Positions 1 to 7,048 are shown, counted from the first letter of the stretch. The stretch: DNA of 13,059 bases from an archaeon (GCA_027051265.1 JALTZH010000151.1:1-13059), one strand, 5' to 3'. Program-made: numbers and translations. The notes: generated by a model not told the origin, from the sequence alone.

Positions 1-253
1 TTTCAAGAAATTCTTTTGTTTTAGGACCAATACATGCAATTTTTTTATTCTCTATCTTATATTTCTTCAAAAAAAATCTTGCAGCTGTCTCACTTAAAAA
101 TACAACAACAGAAAAATCTTCAGGATTTATCTCATAATCCAATTTAACTATTTTTACGGCATTAATTATTATTGGAGAGAATCCATACTTATTCGCAATT
201 GAAATTGTTTCGGAATCTTTTCCTTCCGGTCTCGTTATTATAATTTTATTCAT
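1..253 (-). CDS. hemD: Uroporphyrinogen-III synthase, N-terminal part (partial)
   Basis: Likely HemD, which cyclises hydroxymethylbilane to uroporphyrinogen III in cytosolic tetrapyrrole (heme/siroheme) synthesis. Only the first 84 residues are in the window; the gene runs off the left edge. The start is ATG at 253, and the protein opens with IIITRPEGKDSETIS, matching the family's N-terminal 'vlvTRPe' strand. It continues with a hydrophobic strand near residues 52-56 followed by FLSETAARFF (the 'FtSpnaVr' position) and then KIACIGPKTKEFLE (the 'aVGptTa' motif). No clear Shine-Dalgarno precedes the ATG, so translation may be leaderless or from a short leader. It diverges from the AOR gene. A degenerate glutamyl-tRNA reductase homologue lies about 3.3 kb away, the only other tetrapyrrole-related gene here. 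HemD sequences are very divergent, so the call rests on motif order rather than strong identity. Confidence 0.8.
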   Translation of the reverse strand, partial: MNKIIITRPEGKDSETISIANKYGFSPIIINAVKIVKLDYEINPEDFSVVVFLSETAARFFLKKYKIENKKIACIGPKTKEFLE

Positions 254-304
254 AAAAAAAAGAAATTTAAAGAAATTTTCACACAATTTTTCTTTTATAT
301 TTTT
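254..304. promoter_or_regulatory. Divergent promoter region hemD / AOR
   Basis: This 51-base AT-only-like gap lies between the divergent hemD and AOR starts and must hold both promoters. On the minus strand TATAAAAG (from about 299 down to 292) lies some 40 bases before the hemD ATG and resembles an archaeal box A. On the plus strand TTTAAAG near 266 is a box A candidate about 38 bases before the AOR ATG. No Shine-Dalgarno is visible for either gene. The exact elements are inferred. Confidence 0.3.
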
Positions 305-2005
305 ATGAAAGAGGTACTAGAGGGTAAAATTCCTGAAATAAATTTATCTAAGAGTTCAGTTAAGGTTGAAGATATAGATATTGAGACATTTGAAAACTAT
401 ATAGGAGGAAAAGGTCTTGCTGTTAAATATTTATATGAAAATTTAAAACCAAAAATTGATCCGTTTGATGAAAAAAACATCTTAATCTTTGCTATAGGAC
501 CATTAACAGGTACTCCAGCACCTTGTTCCGGTAAAGCAGTTCTTGTATCAAAATCTCCTCTTACAAATACAATATTCGATTCTTATTGTGGTGGATACTT
601 TGGATTTGCAATGAGGAGATCTGGATATTATCTCATTGCTATTAAGGGACGATCAAATAGTCCTTGTTACGTTTATATAGAAAATGAAAACGTTGAAATT
701 CTAGACGCAAATGAGATATGGTATAAAAACAATTTCGAAACACAGGATATACTTAAAAGGAAACATGGAAAAGATTCACAGATTGCATCTATTGGAATTG
801 CAGGTGTTAATAAAGTCAGATTTGCCAACGTTATACATGATAGACATAGAGCTTTTGGTAGAGGAGGTTTAGGAGCCATAATGGGGAGTAAAAATTTAAA
901 AGCTGTTGTTATAAAAGGTAATAAAAGAATTAAGATATTCGATAAACAAAAATTTAGAGAAACATGTAAATATGCGTATGAGTTACTACGTATGCAAACC
1001 GTTAGATTACAGAAATATGGTACACCAAATATCGTTAAAATATTGAACGAAGAAAAAGCTTTACCAACAAGAAATTTTCAAAAGAGTTATTTTGAAAATG
1101 CGGATAAGATTTCAGGTGAAACGTTGTCCAAATATCATATAGGTAGTTATGCATGTTTTTCATGTAACATTAGATGTGGAAAAATAATAAAAGTTGAAGA
1201 TATCGTAACATATAGTTTAGAATATGAAACAGTATTTTCATTCGGTTCAAATTTAGAGATTGATGATATTAAAACCATAGCTCTTGCAAACAATCTTTGC
1301 AATGATTTGGGCCTTGATACAATATCAACTGGTGTAACGATTGCATGTTTTATAGAAGCATGTGAAAAAGGAATTTTTAAATACGATATAAAATTTGGTG
1401 ATAATAAATCGGTTTTAAAACTTATAGAAGAAATTGCGTACAGAAAAAATATCGGTAACGAATTAGCTGAGGGTGTTAAAAGATTTGCTTCTAAGTATGG
1501 AATTGATTTTGCCATGGAGATTAAAGGTTTAGAACTTCCGGGTTATGATGCTAGAGGTGTTTATGGTTATTCTTTAGCAATTGCTACAAGTAATAGAGGT
1601 GGATGTCATCTACGTGCTCCAATATACATAGATGAATTATTGAACAAAACGTTAAATAGATTTGAAAAGAAAAACAAAGCGAAAGAAGTTATTTATAAAC
1701 AGAATTTAAATGCAGCACTCGATTCATTAATCTTGTGTAAATTTACTGTAAGAGCTTTTGATGAAACGATTTACTCAAAACTCCTTAAGTATTGTACAGG
1801 TTTAAATATCGATGAGAAAAAATTTTTGGAAATTGGGAACAAAATATTCCATTTGGAAAGAGAATTTAACAGAAGAGAAGGTATAGATGAGAGATACGAT
1901 TATCTTCCTAAAAGATTCCTTTATGAGAAAAACTCCGGTGGATATGTAACGGATCTCGAAATACTGGATGAATATTATAAATTAAGAAAATTAAAAACAA
2001 AATAA
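305..2005 (+). CDS. Aldehyde:ferredoxin oxidoreductase family protein
   Basis: A 566-residue member of the tungsten (or molybdenum) bis-pyranopterin AOR family, which oxidises aldehydes to carboxylates with ferredoxin as acceptor in the cytosol of anaerobes; the exact substrate class (AOR, FOR, GOR, WOR-like) cannot be read. Visible signatures are the N-terminal YIGGKGLAVKYLY segment, RGGLGAIMGSKNLKAVVIKG (pterin binding), the iron-sulfur triad CFSCNIRC (Cys284, Cys287, Cys291), GLDTISTG, SNRGGCHLRAP, and a late DSLILC (Asp473, Cys478) supplying the fourth cluster ligand. In the best-known members that last motif is DxxGLC; here Gly is Ile. The length is slightly below the roughly 600 residues typical of Pyrococcus AOR. 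It appears monocistronic, diverges from hemD, and ends in a T-rich stretch. The family is certain, the physiological role is not. Confidence 0.93.
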   Translation: MKEVLEGKIPEINLSKSSVKVEDIDIETFENYIGGKGLAVKYLYENLKPKIDPFDEKNILIFAIGPLTGTPAPCSGKAVLVSKSPLTNTIFDSYCGGYFGFAMRRSGYYLIAIKGRSNSPCYVYIENENVEILDANEIWYKNNFETQDILKRKHGKDSQIASIGIAGVNKVRFANVIHDRHRAFGRGGLGAIMGSKNLKAVVIKGNKRIKIFDKQKFRETCKYAYELLRMQTVRLQKYGTPNIVKILNEEKALPTRNFQKSYFENADKISGETLSKYHIGSYACFSCNIRCGKIIKVEDIVTYSLEYETVFSFGSNLEIDDIKTIALANNLCNDLGLDTISTGVTIACFIEACEKGIFKYDIKFGDNKSVLKLIEEIAYRKNIGNELAEGVKRFASKYGIDFAMEIKGLELPGYDARGVYGYSLAIATSNRGGCHLRAPIYIDELLNKTLNRFEKKNKAKEVIYKQNLNAALDSLILCKFTVRAFDETIYSKLLKYCTGLNIDEKKFLEIGNKIFHLEREFNRREGIDERYDYLPKRFLYEKNSGGYVTDLEILDEYYKLRKLKTK

Positions 2006-2008
2006 ATG

Positions 2009-2039
2009 AATTTTTTATTTTTTCGTTGTTTGTTTTTTA
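2009..2039 (+). terminator. T-rich archaeal-type terminator after AOR
   Basis: Three T runs (six T, six T, then GTTGTTTG and six T) follow the AOR stop with no GC-rich hairpin. Archaeal RNA polymerase terminates at such U-rich tracts, so this is the likely end of the AOR transcript. It ends just before the zinc-ribbon start, so that gene's promoter would have to overlap it. Confidence 0.5.
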
Positions 2040-2050
2040 AATGAATTATT

Positions 2051-2209
2051 ATGAACGTCTGTATTACTTGTGGAAATGCATTGTTACCAAAAGATGGCTC
2101 CGTAGAATTCCCATGTCCTATCTGTGGAGAAACAATAGCAAGATGCTGGAGATGTAGAAGTATAGGTAGAAAATACACATGTAAAAAATGCGGATTTGAG
2201 GGGCCATGA
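2051..2209 (+). CDS. Small zinc-ribbon protein (HVO_2753-like)
   Basis: A 52-residue protein with eight cysteines in four CxxC pairs (Cys4/7, Cys22/25, Cys32/35, Cys44/47), enough to bind two zinc ions. The pattern CPICG ... CWRC ... CKKCGFEGP matches the archaeal family annotated as zinc-finger or Zn-ribbon RNA-binding proteins, in which Haloferax HVO_2753 is the studied member. In many archaea this gene lies directly before the aEF-1beta gene, and that holds here: only three bases separate its TGA from the next ATG. This context supports a role linked to translation or RNA, but the molecular function is not established. I chose ATG at 2051; an ATG at 2041 is in another frame and gives no zinc motif. 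The gene has not decayed. Confidence 0.88.
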   Translation: MNVCITCGNALLPKDGSVEFPCPICGETIARCWRCRSIGRKYTCKKCGFEGP

Positions 2210-2212
2210 ATT

Positions 2213-2470
2213 ATGGCAAGGGTTCTCGTTACTTATAGAATTTTACCAAAAAGTACAGATGTTAATCTAGATTTATTACTGAAAGAAATAAAGGAGAAAT
2301 TTGAAGTGTATTCTTCAGAAATTCAACCCATAGCATTTGGTATAAAAGCTTTAATCGTTAAAGTTTTATTACCAGAGGAAGAGGGATCCACGGATAAATT
2401 TGAAAGTGAACTTAAGAAGATCAATGGTGTTGGAGAAATTGAACTTCAGGGATTTACAAGGGTTGAGTGA
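2213..2470 (+). CDS. ef1b: Translation elongation factor aEF-1beta
   Basis: An 85-residue archaeal EF-1beta, the guanine nucleotide exchange factor that recycles aEF-1alpha (GDP to GTP) during elongation. The protein is the small alpha-beta sandwich alone, as usual in archaea, with the sequence order MARVLVTYRILP (first strand), DVNLDLLLKEIKEKF (helix), IQPIAFGIKALIVKVLLPE (two strands with the conserved P-IAFG-K-L segment) and a C-terminal VGEIELQGFTRVE, where eukaryotic and archaeal members end in 'v...g..r'. Length fits the family (about 85-95). A GAGGGG purine run lies ahead of the ATG inside the end of the upstream zinc-ribbon gene, indicating coupled translation. No gene follows on the same strand for about 470 bases. 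Confidence 0.95.
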   Translation: MARVLVTYRILPKSTDVNLDLLLKEIKEKFEVYSSEIQPIAFGIKALIVKVLLPEEEGSTDKFESELKKINGVGEIELQGFTRVE

Positions 2471-2616
2471 ACAATTCTCTCTTTTGTAGGATTACAGATA
2501 CCATATTTTCACAAACGGATTTACTGCCGTTGTACCTATACTAATTCAGTAAAAGGAGATTATAAAGTTACTTACACTATTTTGATTTTGGTTATATAAA
2601 AAAATAAAAAATAGAT
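2471..2616. other. Non-coding gap with an H-type pseudoknot-like structure
   Basis: No convincing gene is seen here. The gap holds a GC-richer inverted repeat, CAAACGG (2512-2518) with CCGTTG (2527-2532), one A bulged. Its loop TTTACTG (2520-2526) is perfectly complementary to CAGTAAA at 2547-2553. This makes an H-type pseudoknot with stems of 6 and 7 base pairs, a 1-base first loop, no gap between stems and a 14-base last loop. Either strand could form it. AAGGAGAT follows on the plus strand but no start codon is suitably placed after it. An alternative outer pairing TGTAGG (2485-2490) with CCTATA (2535-2540) is also possible. It could be the 3' untranslated region of aEF-1beta, a small RNA, or a relic of a mobile element. 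Confidence 0.4.
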
Positions 2617-2739
2617 TTATTTCTTATAGCATTCAAGTAGTTTCTTGATTACATCTTCAAAAGATTTTAAGTTTTCTTTCTCTTTAATTTCTTTTAATTT
2701 TTCATACGTTTCCAAACTAATAGCAATTGTTTTCCTCAT
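2617..2739 (-). CDS. VapB-like ribbon-helix-helix antitoxin (orphan)
   Basis: A 40-residue protein with the pattern KTIAISLETYEKLKEIKEKE ... SFEDVIKKLLE. The N-terminal strand with alternating Thr/Ile/Ser, the first helix beginning ETYEKLK, and 'SFEDVIKKLL' are characteristic of the short archaeal VapB-type (DUF217-like) antitoxins, which bind DNA as ribbon-helix-helix dimers and normally neutralise a VapC PIN-domain RNase. The start is ATG at 2739, with a good Shine-Dalgarno GAGGT seven bases upstream (2747-2751), so it looks expressed. Normally vapC follows within a few bases; here the downstream 146 bases contain no toxin. It may be a solitary antitoxin, an anti-addiction remnant, or a stand-alone repressor. 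The repeats upstream could be its operator. A gene this short carries some risk of being chance, but codons, RBS and motif agree. Confidence 0.72.
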   Translation of the reverse strand: MRKTIAISLETYEKLKEIKEKENLKSFEDVIKKLLECYKK

Positions 2740-2833
2740 ATTAATTACCTCTCATATCATACCATATATGAAATTAAACATATACATTTTCAGTTTAATA
2801 GGATGAAAGTATTGTTTAAAGGCACTGTCACCA

Positions 2834-2863
2834 AGCTATATATTTTTTAGTTAGCTATATATT
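2834..2863. repeat. Direct repeat AGCTATATATT, 19-base period
   Basis: AGCTATATATT occurs at 2834-2844 and again at 2853-2863, exactly 19 bases apart (about two helical turns), between the divergent starts of the RHH gene and bud32. Two same-face copies are typical of an operator for a dimeric repressor, and RHH antitoxins usually autoregulate. The assignment is inference, and low complexity AT sequence raises the chance of coincidence. Confidence 0.4.
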
Positions 2864-2885
2864 ATATTATTATATAATAATATAA
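2862..2885. repeat. Perfect 24-base AT palindrome
   Basis: The segment with half-site TTATATTATTAT followed by its exact reverse complement is a perfect 24-base palindrome of only A and T. It overlaps the second AGCTATATATT repeat by two bases. It may be an operator or an easily melted site in the divergent promoter region. Confidence 0.5.
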
Positions 2886-2890
2886 AAATT
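2880..2890 (+). promoter_or_regulatory. Candidate TATA box for bud32
   Basis: ATATAAAAATT, overlapping the palindrome's right edge, resembles an archaeal box A. A start of transcription about 25 bases downstream (near 2907) would leave a leader of about 35 bases containing the AGGTGA Shine-Dalgarno at 2928-2933. The element is inferred from consensus only. A repressor on the adjacent palindrome would block TBP binding here. Confidence 0.35.
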
Positions 2891-2941
2891 TCAACATTGA
2901 AAAACGATTATCAATAATTTAATAATTAGGTGAAAAGGATC

Positions 2942-3583
2942 ATGCCTAAAAATAAACGTAATTCAATTGAAATAATATCAATTGGTGCTGAAGCAAAAAT
3001 AATTAAAAATGGTGATCTTATAATAAAAGAAAGAATAAAAAAAAGTTATAGAAACGAATTCATTGATAATTATTTAAGAAAATTTAGAACAAGAAGAGAA
3101 GCGAAATTGTTATATGAAGCAAAAAAGGCCGGAGTTCCTGTACCTTTTATTATTGATTTAGATGATGATCGAATTGTCATGTCATATATAGATGGAGATA
3201 GATTGAGAGATATCGTGGATCGATTAGATAAAGAAAAAAGAACAAAAATATTTGAGGAAATTGGAAGATTCGTTGCTAGGTTACATTTATCTGGTATAGT
3301 TCATGGTGATTTGACAACGAGCAACATATTAATAAAGGATGATAAGATATTTTTTATAGATTTTGGTTTAGGAGATTTTACTAAAGATATCGAGGATATA
3401 GCTGTTGATTTACTTTTGTTCAAAAAGTGTATAAGAACAAGTCATTACAAATATGAGGAAGAGATTCTTAACGCTTTCTTTAAAGGATATTGTGAAGAAT
3501 ATAAGAATTGTGAAGAGGTGATCAAAAGAATGAATGAAATAGAAAAGAGAGGTAGATATTTTAAGAGAGGTGAGAATAATTAA
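2942..3583 (+). CDS. bud32: KEOPS complex serine/threonine kinase Bud32
   Basis: The atypical kinase/ATPase of the KEOPS complex, which with Kae1 makes N6-threonylcarbamoyladenosine at position 37 of ANN-decoding tRNAs. It is here a stand-alone protein of 213 residues, not fused to Kae1 as in many euryarchaea. Visible motifs are GAEAKI (residues 15-20, short Gly loop), the ATP-binding Lys29, Glu53 in RTRREAKLL, the catalytic loop HGDLTTSNIL (Asp123, Asn128) and DFGL (Asp140). The C-terminus EKRGRYFKRG matches the RGR-tail typical of Bud32. I prefer ATG at 2942, with AGGTGA about eight bases before it, over the in-frame GTG at 2930 that lies inside this ribosome site. Its 3' end overlaps the next gene by 14 bases, suggesting one transcript. 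Confidence 0.95.
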   Translation: MPKNKRNSIEIISIGAEAKIIKNGDLIIKERIKKSYRNEFIDNYLRKFRTRREAKLLYEAKKAGVPVPFIIDLDDDRIVMSYIDGDRLRDIVDRLDKEKRTKIFEEIGRFVARLHLSGIVHGDLTTSNILIKDDKIFFIDFGLGDFTKDIEDIAVDLLLFKKCIRTSHYKYEEEILNAFFKGYCEEYKNCEEVIKRMNEIEKRGRYFKRGENN

Positions 3584-4457
3584 CTGTATTTCGATACAAC
3601 ATAGATATTTATCCTATAAAATCTTTAAAAAACTAACGTTTAATGATGAAGAAGAATTTTATAGAAATTATCCGAATCCTAGAGATAAACTTGTTGTACA
3701 AACGGCAACGAGATTAGATATTTATTTTTATGATAAGAATGAGTTACAATATATTCTAAATTTTATAAGAAGAAAATCGTATCAAAAAGATTTTCCCTAT
3801 CTCTATTATGAGGGAAGAGATGCAATGTTATATCTGTTAAAATGCTTATGTAGAATAGAATCCAGAACTTTATCTGAAAGTTATCTTGATACGATTATTA
3901 GATACAATTATAATCGATTTAAAAATAATTTTTCTCCCCTATTTAAGAATAAACTTTCGAAATGTTTAGATATTGCTACTAAATATATGCTAAAAAATGA
4001 AATCAAATATAAAATATACGAAAAAATTAAAAATATTATCAAAGATAAAAAAATATTAATATATGGTGTTTCCAGATCAGCCTTGTATCTCTCTAAACTA
4101 ATACCTAAAGATTATCTAAGAATTTATCATAAAAATAGGAGATTATTAAGAATATTATATGGTAAAGAAATGGAAAAATGTTTTATTGAAAATTTAGATT
4201 ATGAAAAAGATATTGATATATTCATTTGTGCAACACTTGCTTCTCATGAAAGAATAAATGAAGAATTTTTTAAAAATTTCAAAAAGAAAGTGTATGTTAT
4301 CGATATATCACCTTTTAAAAATTTTAAACTCAAGGACGAAAAATATGTAAAGTATGATCATGAAATACGTGATCTCATTGAGAAAAACTATGAAGATGAA
4401 ATAAATAAAGCTTCATCCATAGCTAAGAAATTATTAGAAATTGTTGATTCCTTATAA
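3570..4457 (+). CDS. Degenerate glutamyl-tRNA reductase homologue (probable pseudoenzyme)
   Basis: A 295-residue protein that follows the plan of glutamyl-tRNA reductase (HemA, glutamyl-tRNA to glutamate-1-semialdehyde) but has lost its key residues. VVQTATRLDIYF (residues 42-53) aligns with the catalytic 'LLQTCNRVEVY' motif; Ala46 replaces the nucleophilic Cys and Thr47 the Asn. GRDAMLYLLKCLCRIESRTLSESYL aligns with 'GsEAvrHLFrVAsGLeSmmvGEqeIL', with the His changed to Tyr and the Gly to Ser. The nucleotide-binding segment KKILIYGVSRSALYLSKLI replaces the 'GAGEMG' glycines. ICATLASHERI and VYVIDISPFKN match later strands, and the C-terminal dimerisation domain is mostly absent (295 against about 400 residues). 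The start is GTG at 3570, overlapping bud32. The frame is intact, so it is probably expressed, but normal GluTR chemistry is very unlikely. Confidence 0.75.
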   Translation: MRIINCISIQHRYLSYKIFKKLTFNDEEEFYRNYPNPRDKLVVQTATRLDIYFYDKNELQYILNFIRRKSYQKDFPYLYYEGRDAMLYLLKCLCRIESRTLSESYLDTIIRYNYNRFKNNFSPLFKNKLSKCLDIATKYMLKNEIKYKIYEKIKNIIKDKKILIYGVSRSALYLSKLIPKDYLRIYHKNRRLLRILYGKEMEKCFIENLDYEKDIDIFICATLASHERINEEFFKNFKKKVYVIDISPFKNFKLKDEKYVKYDHEIRDLIEKNYEDEINKASSIAKKLLEIVDSL

Positions 4458-5314
4458 AGAAGTAAATAAGCTTTTGTTATATATCCTCGTAACAATATAA
4501 GGGTATGTTAACATGTTCTCAAAACGCTCAGGTTCATCCGTTATCGTATATATAACGTTTCCAAAACAATTCGCTGTAAATTCTTCATACCTTTTTAATA
4601 ACCTTAACGTCTCTATATCATGAACTTTCAGTTCAAATATAAACCTTCTAGATAGTTTAATATATGTTCTTAAACTTTTATTTTTTAAAAATATCTTTAA
4701 CAAAACTTTACCTAGTTGATAATTTGTTACCCTATGTCTTAATAACTCTCGTGTCTTAATTTCCCTTCCTACTATATAGAATATCAAATATTTATCGGAT
4801 GTCAATTTCTCTACGTTACAGTACTTTAAGCTTCCAGGACTTTTTCTTATCGTTATACCACCATATACCTGTGAAATTACACTACCTAGTCCAGTTTTAC
4901 ACATAATCTCTGATATATGTGCTAAATTTATTATTATCCCGTGATCAACATCAATACCTAATGCTTCTTTAAGAGCAATCAATGCCGCGAGTGTTCCTGA
5001 TGATGATGTTGCAAATCCCTGAGATATTGGTAATTTAAAATAATTTTTAATTATAACTTTACCTTTAAATTTAATATATCTCAGAAACATTTCTACAGCT
5101 TGTCTTGTTGTCTGACATGTACATTCTCTTTCATTAACGTATATCTGAATGGATTGCATGTTATCTTCATCTTTCTTTAAAAAAACTTTGGAACAACAAC
5201 CTTGGTCTAAACAGATACTTATACCAATAGATCCAGATTTCAATGGATTTTTGTTATACACCGGATAAAAAAACCCGTAATGCTACATGGAACGAATTGT
5301 TTATATGATTTCAT
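4452..5314 (-). CDS. Pantoate kinase (GHMP family), frameshifted near the N-terminus
   Basis: Archaeal pantoate kinase phosphorylates pantoate to 4-phosphopantoate in the archaeal coenzyme A route. The main frame (5261 to 4452) contains KNPLKSGSIGISI, the GHMP ATP loop LPISQGFATSSSGTLAAL, and CKTGLGSVISQVYGG. The conserved N-terminus is found in another frame upstream: from ATG at 5314 one reads MKSYKQFVPCSITGFF, matching the family's 'VPghITGFF'. The two frames join at a run of seven T (plus-strand A7 at 5267-5273); one extra T, or a -1 ribosomal slip on T_TTT_TTT, gives a continuous 287-residue product of normal family length. The alternative is a GTG start at 5261, which would delete a conserved motif. 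The gene lies 24 bases after glnK on the same strand, with no strong Shine-Dalgarno. Its stop overlaps the convergent GluTR-like gene by six bases. Confidence 0.85.
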
Positions 5315-5338
5315 AAAAAATAAATAAAATTGTGCTAA

Positions 5339-5679
<341 letters not shown>

Positions 5680-5689
5680 AATTGTAATC

Positions 5690-6859
5690 TTAACCATATG
5701 CTTGTTCTCCATGCTTTGCAATATCTAAACCAACGTATTCTTCTTCTCTTTTTACTCTTAATCCTATTGTTCTATGTAAGAAATATGCTATCACATAAGT
5801 TACTACGAATGAATAAGTTATTCCTATAATTGTTCCAATAAGTTGAATAACTGGCTGAGTATAATTTCCAAGAATTAATCCACTGGAATTTATGCTGGCA
5901 AATATCCCCGTTGCAATTGCTCCCCATACACCAGCAATACCATGAATGGAGAAACAGTCAAGACTTTCATCAATTCCTCTTTTTATTCTATAATTCATTG
6001 CATAATAACATATTATACCTGATATAAATCCTATTATTATAGCAAAGATTGGCTTAACATATCCAGCTCCAGGTGTTATTGCAACCAATCCTGCAATTAT
6101 ACCACTTATTATACCCAGACTACTTACCTTACCTTCTTTTAACCAATTTACTAACATCCATCCCAATGCTCCTGCAGCTGCAGCGGTATTCGTTGACAGT
6201 AGAGCATTGGATGCAATATAATTTGCTTCAAGAGCCGAACCAGCATTAAATCCAAACCATCCAAACCATAACAGCATTCCTCCAACTATTGCCATTGGAA
6301 TATTATTTGGTAAGAATGTATAACTTAGGAAACCATATCTTCTTCCAATAACTAAAGCTAGAGCCAATGCGGCAAAACCTGCATTTGCATGAACAACTAA
6401 ACCTCCGGCAAAATCTAGCATTCCAAGTTTTGCTAAGATACCATTTTCATTCCATACCCAGTGAGCTATTGGTGCATAAACAAAGGTTAACCAGAGAGCT
6501 GAGAATAGGAGAAAGGATGAGAGTTTTATCCTCTCTACAACTGCTGAAGTTATTAATGCTAAAGTTACTGCTGCAAACATTAACTGAAAAGCTACGTAAG
6601 AATATTCCTCCAGCGATACATTGTTTAAGCCAAAATATTTTAAACTACCAAGTAATCCAAGAAATGTTTCACTGAATACCAAAGAATACCCTATTATTAT
6701 CCATTGTATAGATGTAACTGCTAAAGCAATTATACTTAGCGAAATTACCGAAATGACATTTTTTCTTCTTACCATCCCTCCATACAGCAACCCTATTGCT
6801 GGAACCATTAACATTACGAGTGCTGTCGAAATTATTATAAATAGGTTGTCTCCATTCAT
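5690..6859 (-). CDS. amtB: Ammonium transporter AmtB
   Basis: A 389-residue integral membrane ammonium/ammonia channel of the Amt/Mep/Rh family. Hydrophobic segments span nearly the whole length, compatible with the usual eleven helices. Diagnostic residues are Asp149 in DFAGG, the pore twin histidines His157 (VVHANAG) and His306 (FSIHGIAGVWG), the FGWFGFNAGSAL segment, and the external recruitment-site region near FVYAPIAHWVWNENG. There is no long cytoplasmic C-terminal domain, only a tail of about 25 residues (LRVKREEEYVGLDIAKHGEQ) that contains the conserved 'GLD..xHGexAY' segment contacting GlnK. GGTGAT lies four bases before the ATG. The glnK gene follows immediately, the standard pairing for membrane sequestration of GlnK. 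Confidence 0.97.
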   Translation of the reverse strand: MNGDNLFIIISTALVMLMVPAIGLLYGGMVRRKNVISVISLSIIALAVTSIQWIIIGYSLVFSETFLGLLGSLKYFGLNNVSLEEYSYVAFQLMFAAVTLALITSAVVERIKLSSFLLFSALWLTFVYAPIAHWVWNENGILAKLGMLDFAGGLVVHANAGFAALALALVIGRRYGFLSYTFLPNNIPMAIVGGMLLWFGWFGFNAGSALEANYIASNALLSTNTAAAAGALGWMLVNWLKEGKVSSLGIISGIIAGLVAITPGAGYVKPIFAIIIGFISGIICYYAMNYRIKRGIDESLDCFSIHGIAGVWGAIATGIFASINSSGLILGNYTQPVIQLIGTIIGITYSFVVTYVIAYFLHRTIGLRVKREEEYVGLDIAKHGEQAYG

Positions 6860-6888
6860 TTTATCACCAATCTAAAATATAAAAATAA

Positions 6889-6902
6889 AAGTATTTAAAA
6901 TT
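6889..6902 (-). promoter_or_regulatory. Candidate TATA box for the amtB-glnK operon
   Basis: On the minus strand AATTTTAAATACTT lies 30-43 bases before the amtB ATG. Its TTTAAATA core fits archaeal box A and would place the transcript start near 6870, just before the GGTGAT ribosome site. The assignment is by consensus and distance only. Confidence 0.35.
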
Positions 6903-7048
6903 TTTTATTAATTATGATGAAAATTTGTTAAAGTTTAATAATTTTTACTAACTTTACGCAATATGATTTCTAACGCTAAAAAGTTCAAATGGTTCAATTT
7001 TCTTTAAGAACAATTATAATTTTCTTGGATAAAAAGAGATTCATTAAT

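Noticed and set aside
2491-2560. Minus-strand peptide reading GTTAVNPFVKIWYL before a stop, as a possible tail of a decayed IS605-type TnpB
   Set aside because: Only about 15 residues, an upstream stop, and no match to zinc-ribbon or RuvC motifs that I could verify; too little to call a transposon relic.
6367-6675. Open frame opposite amtB on the plus strand
   Set aside because: Low-complexity product antisense to a clear membrane-protein gene; a shadow of its codons.
6914-6920. Box C-like ATGATGA between amtB and the PHP gene
   Set aside because: No CTGA boxes or C' box follow within 60 bases, so no C/D sRNA is supported.
6989-7048. N-terminal extension of the PHP protein by 20 residues
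   Set aside because: The extension has no family match, while ATG 7049 gives the standard opening with the HxH metal motif at residues 7-9.
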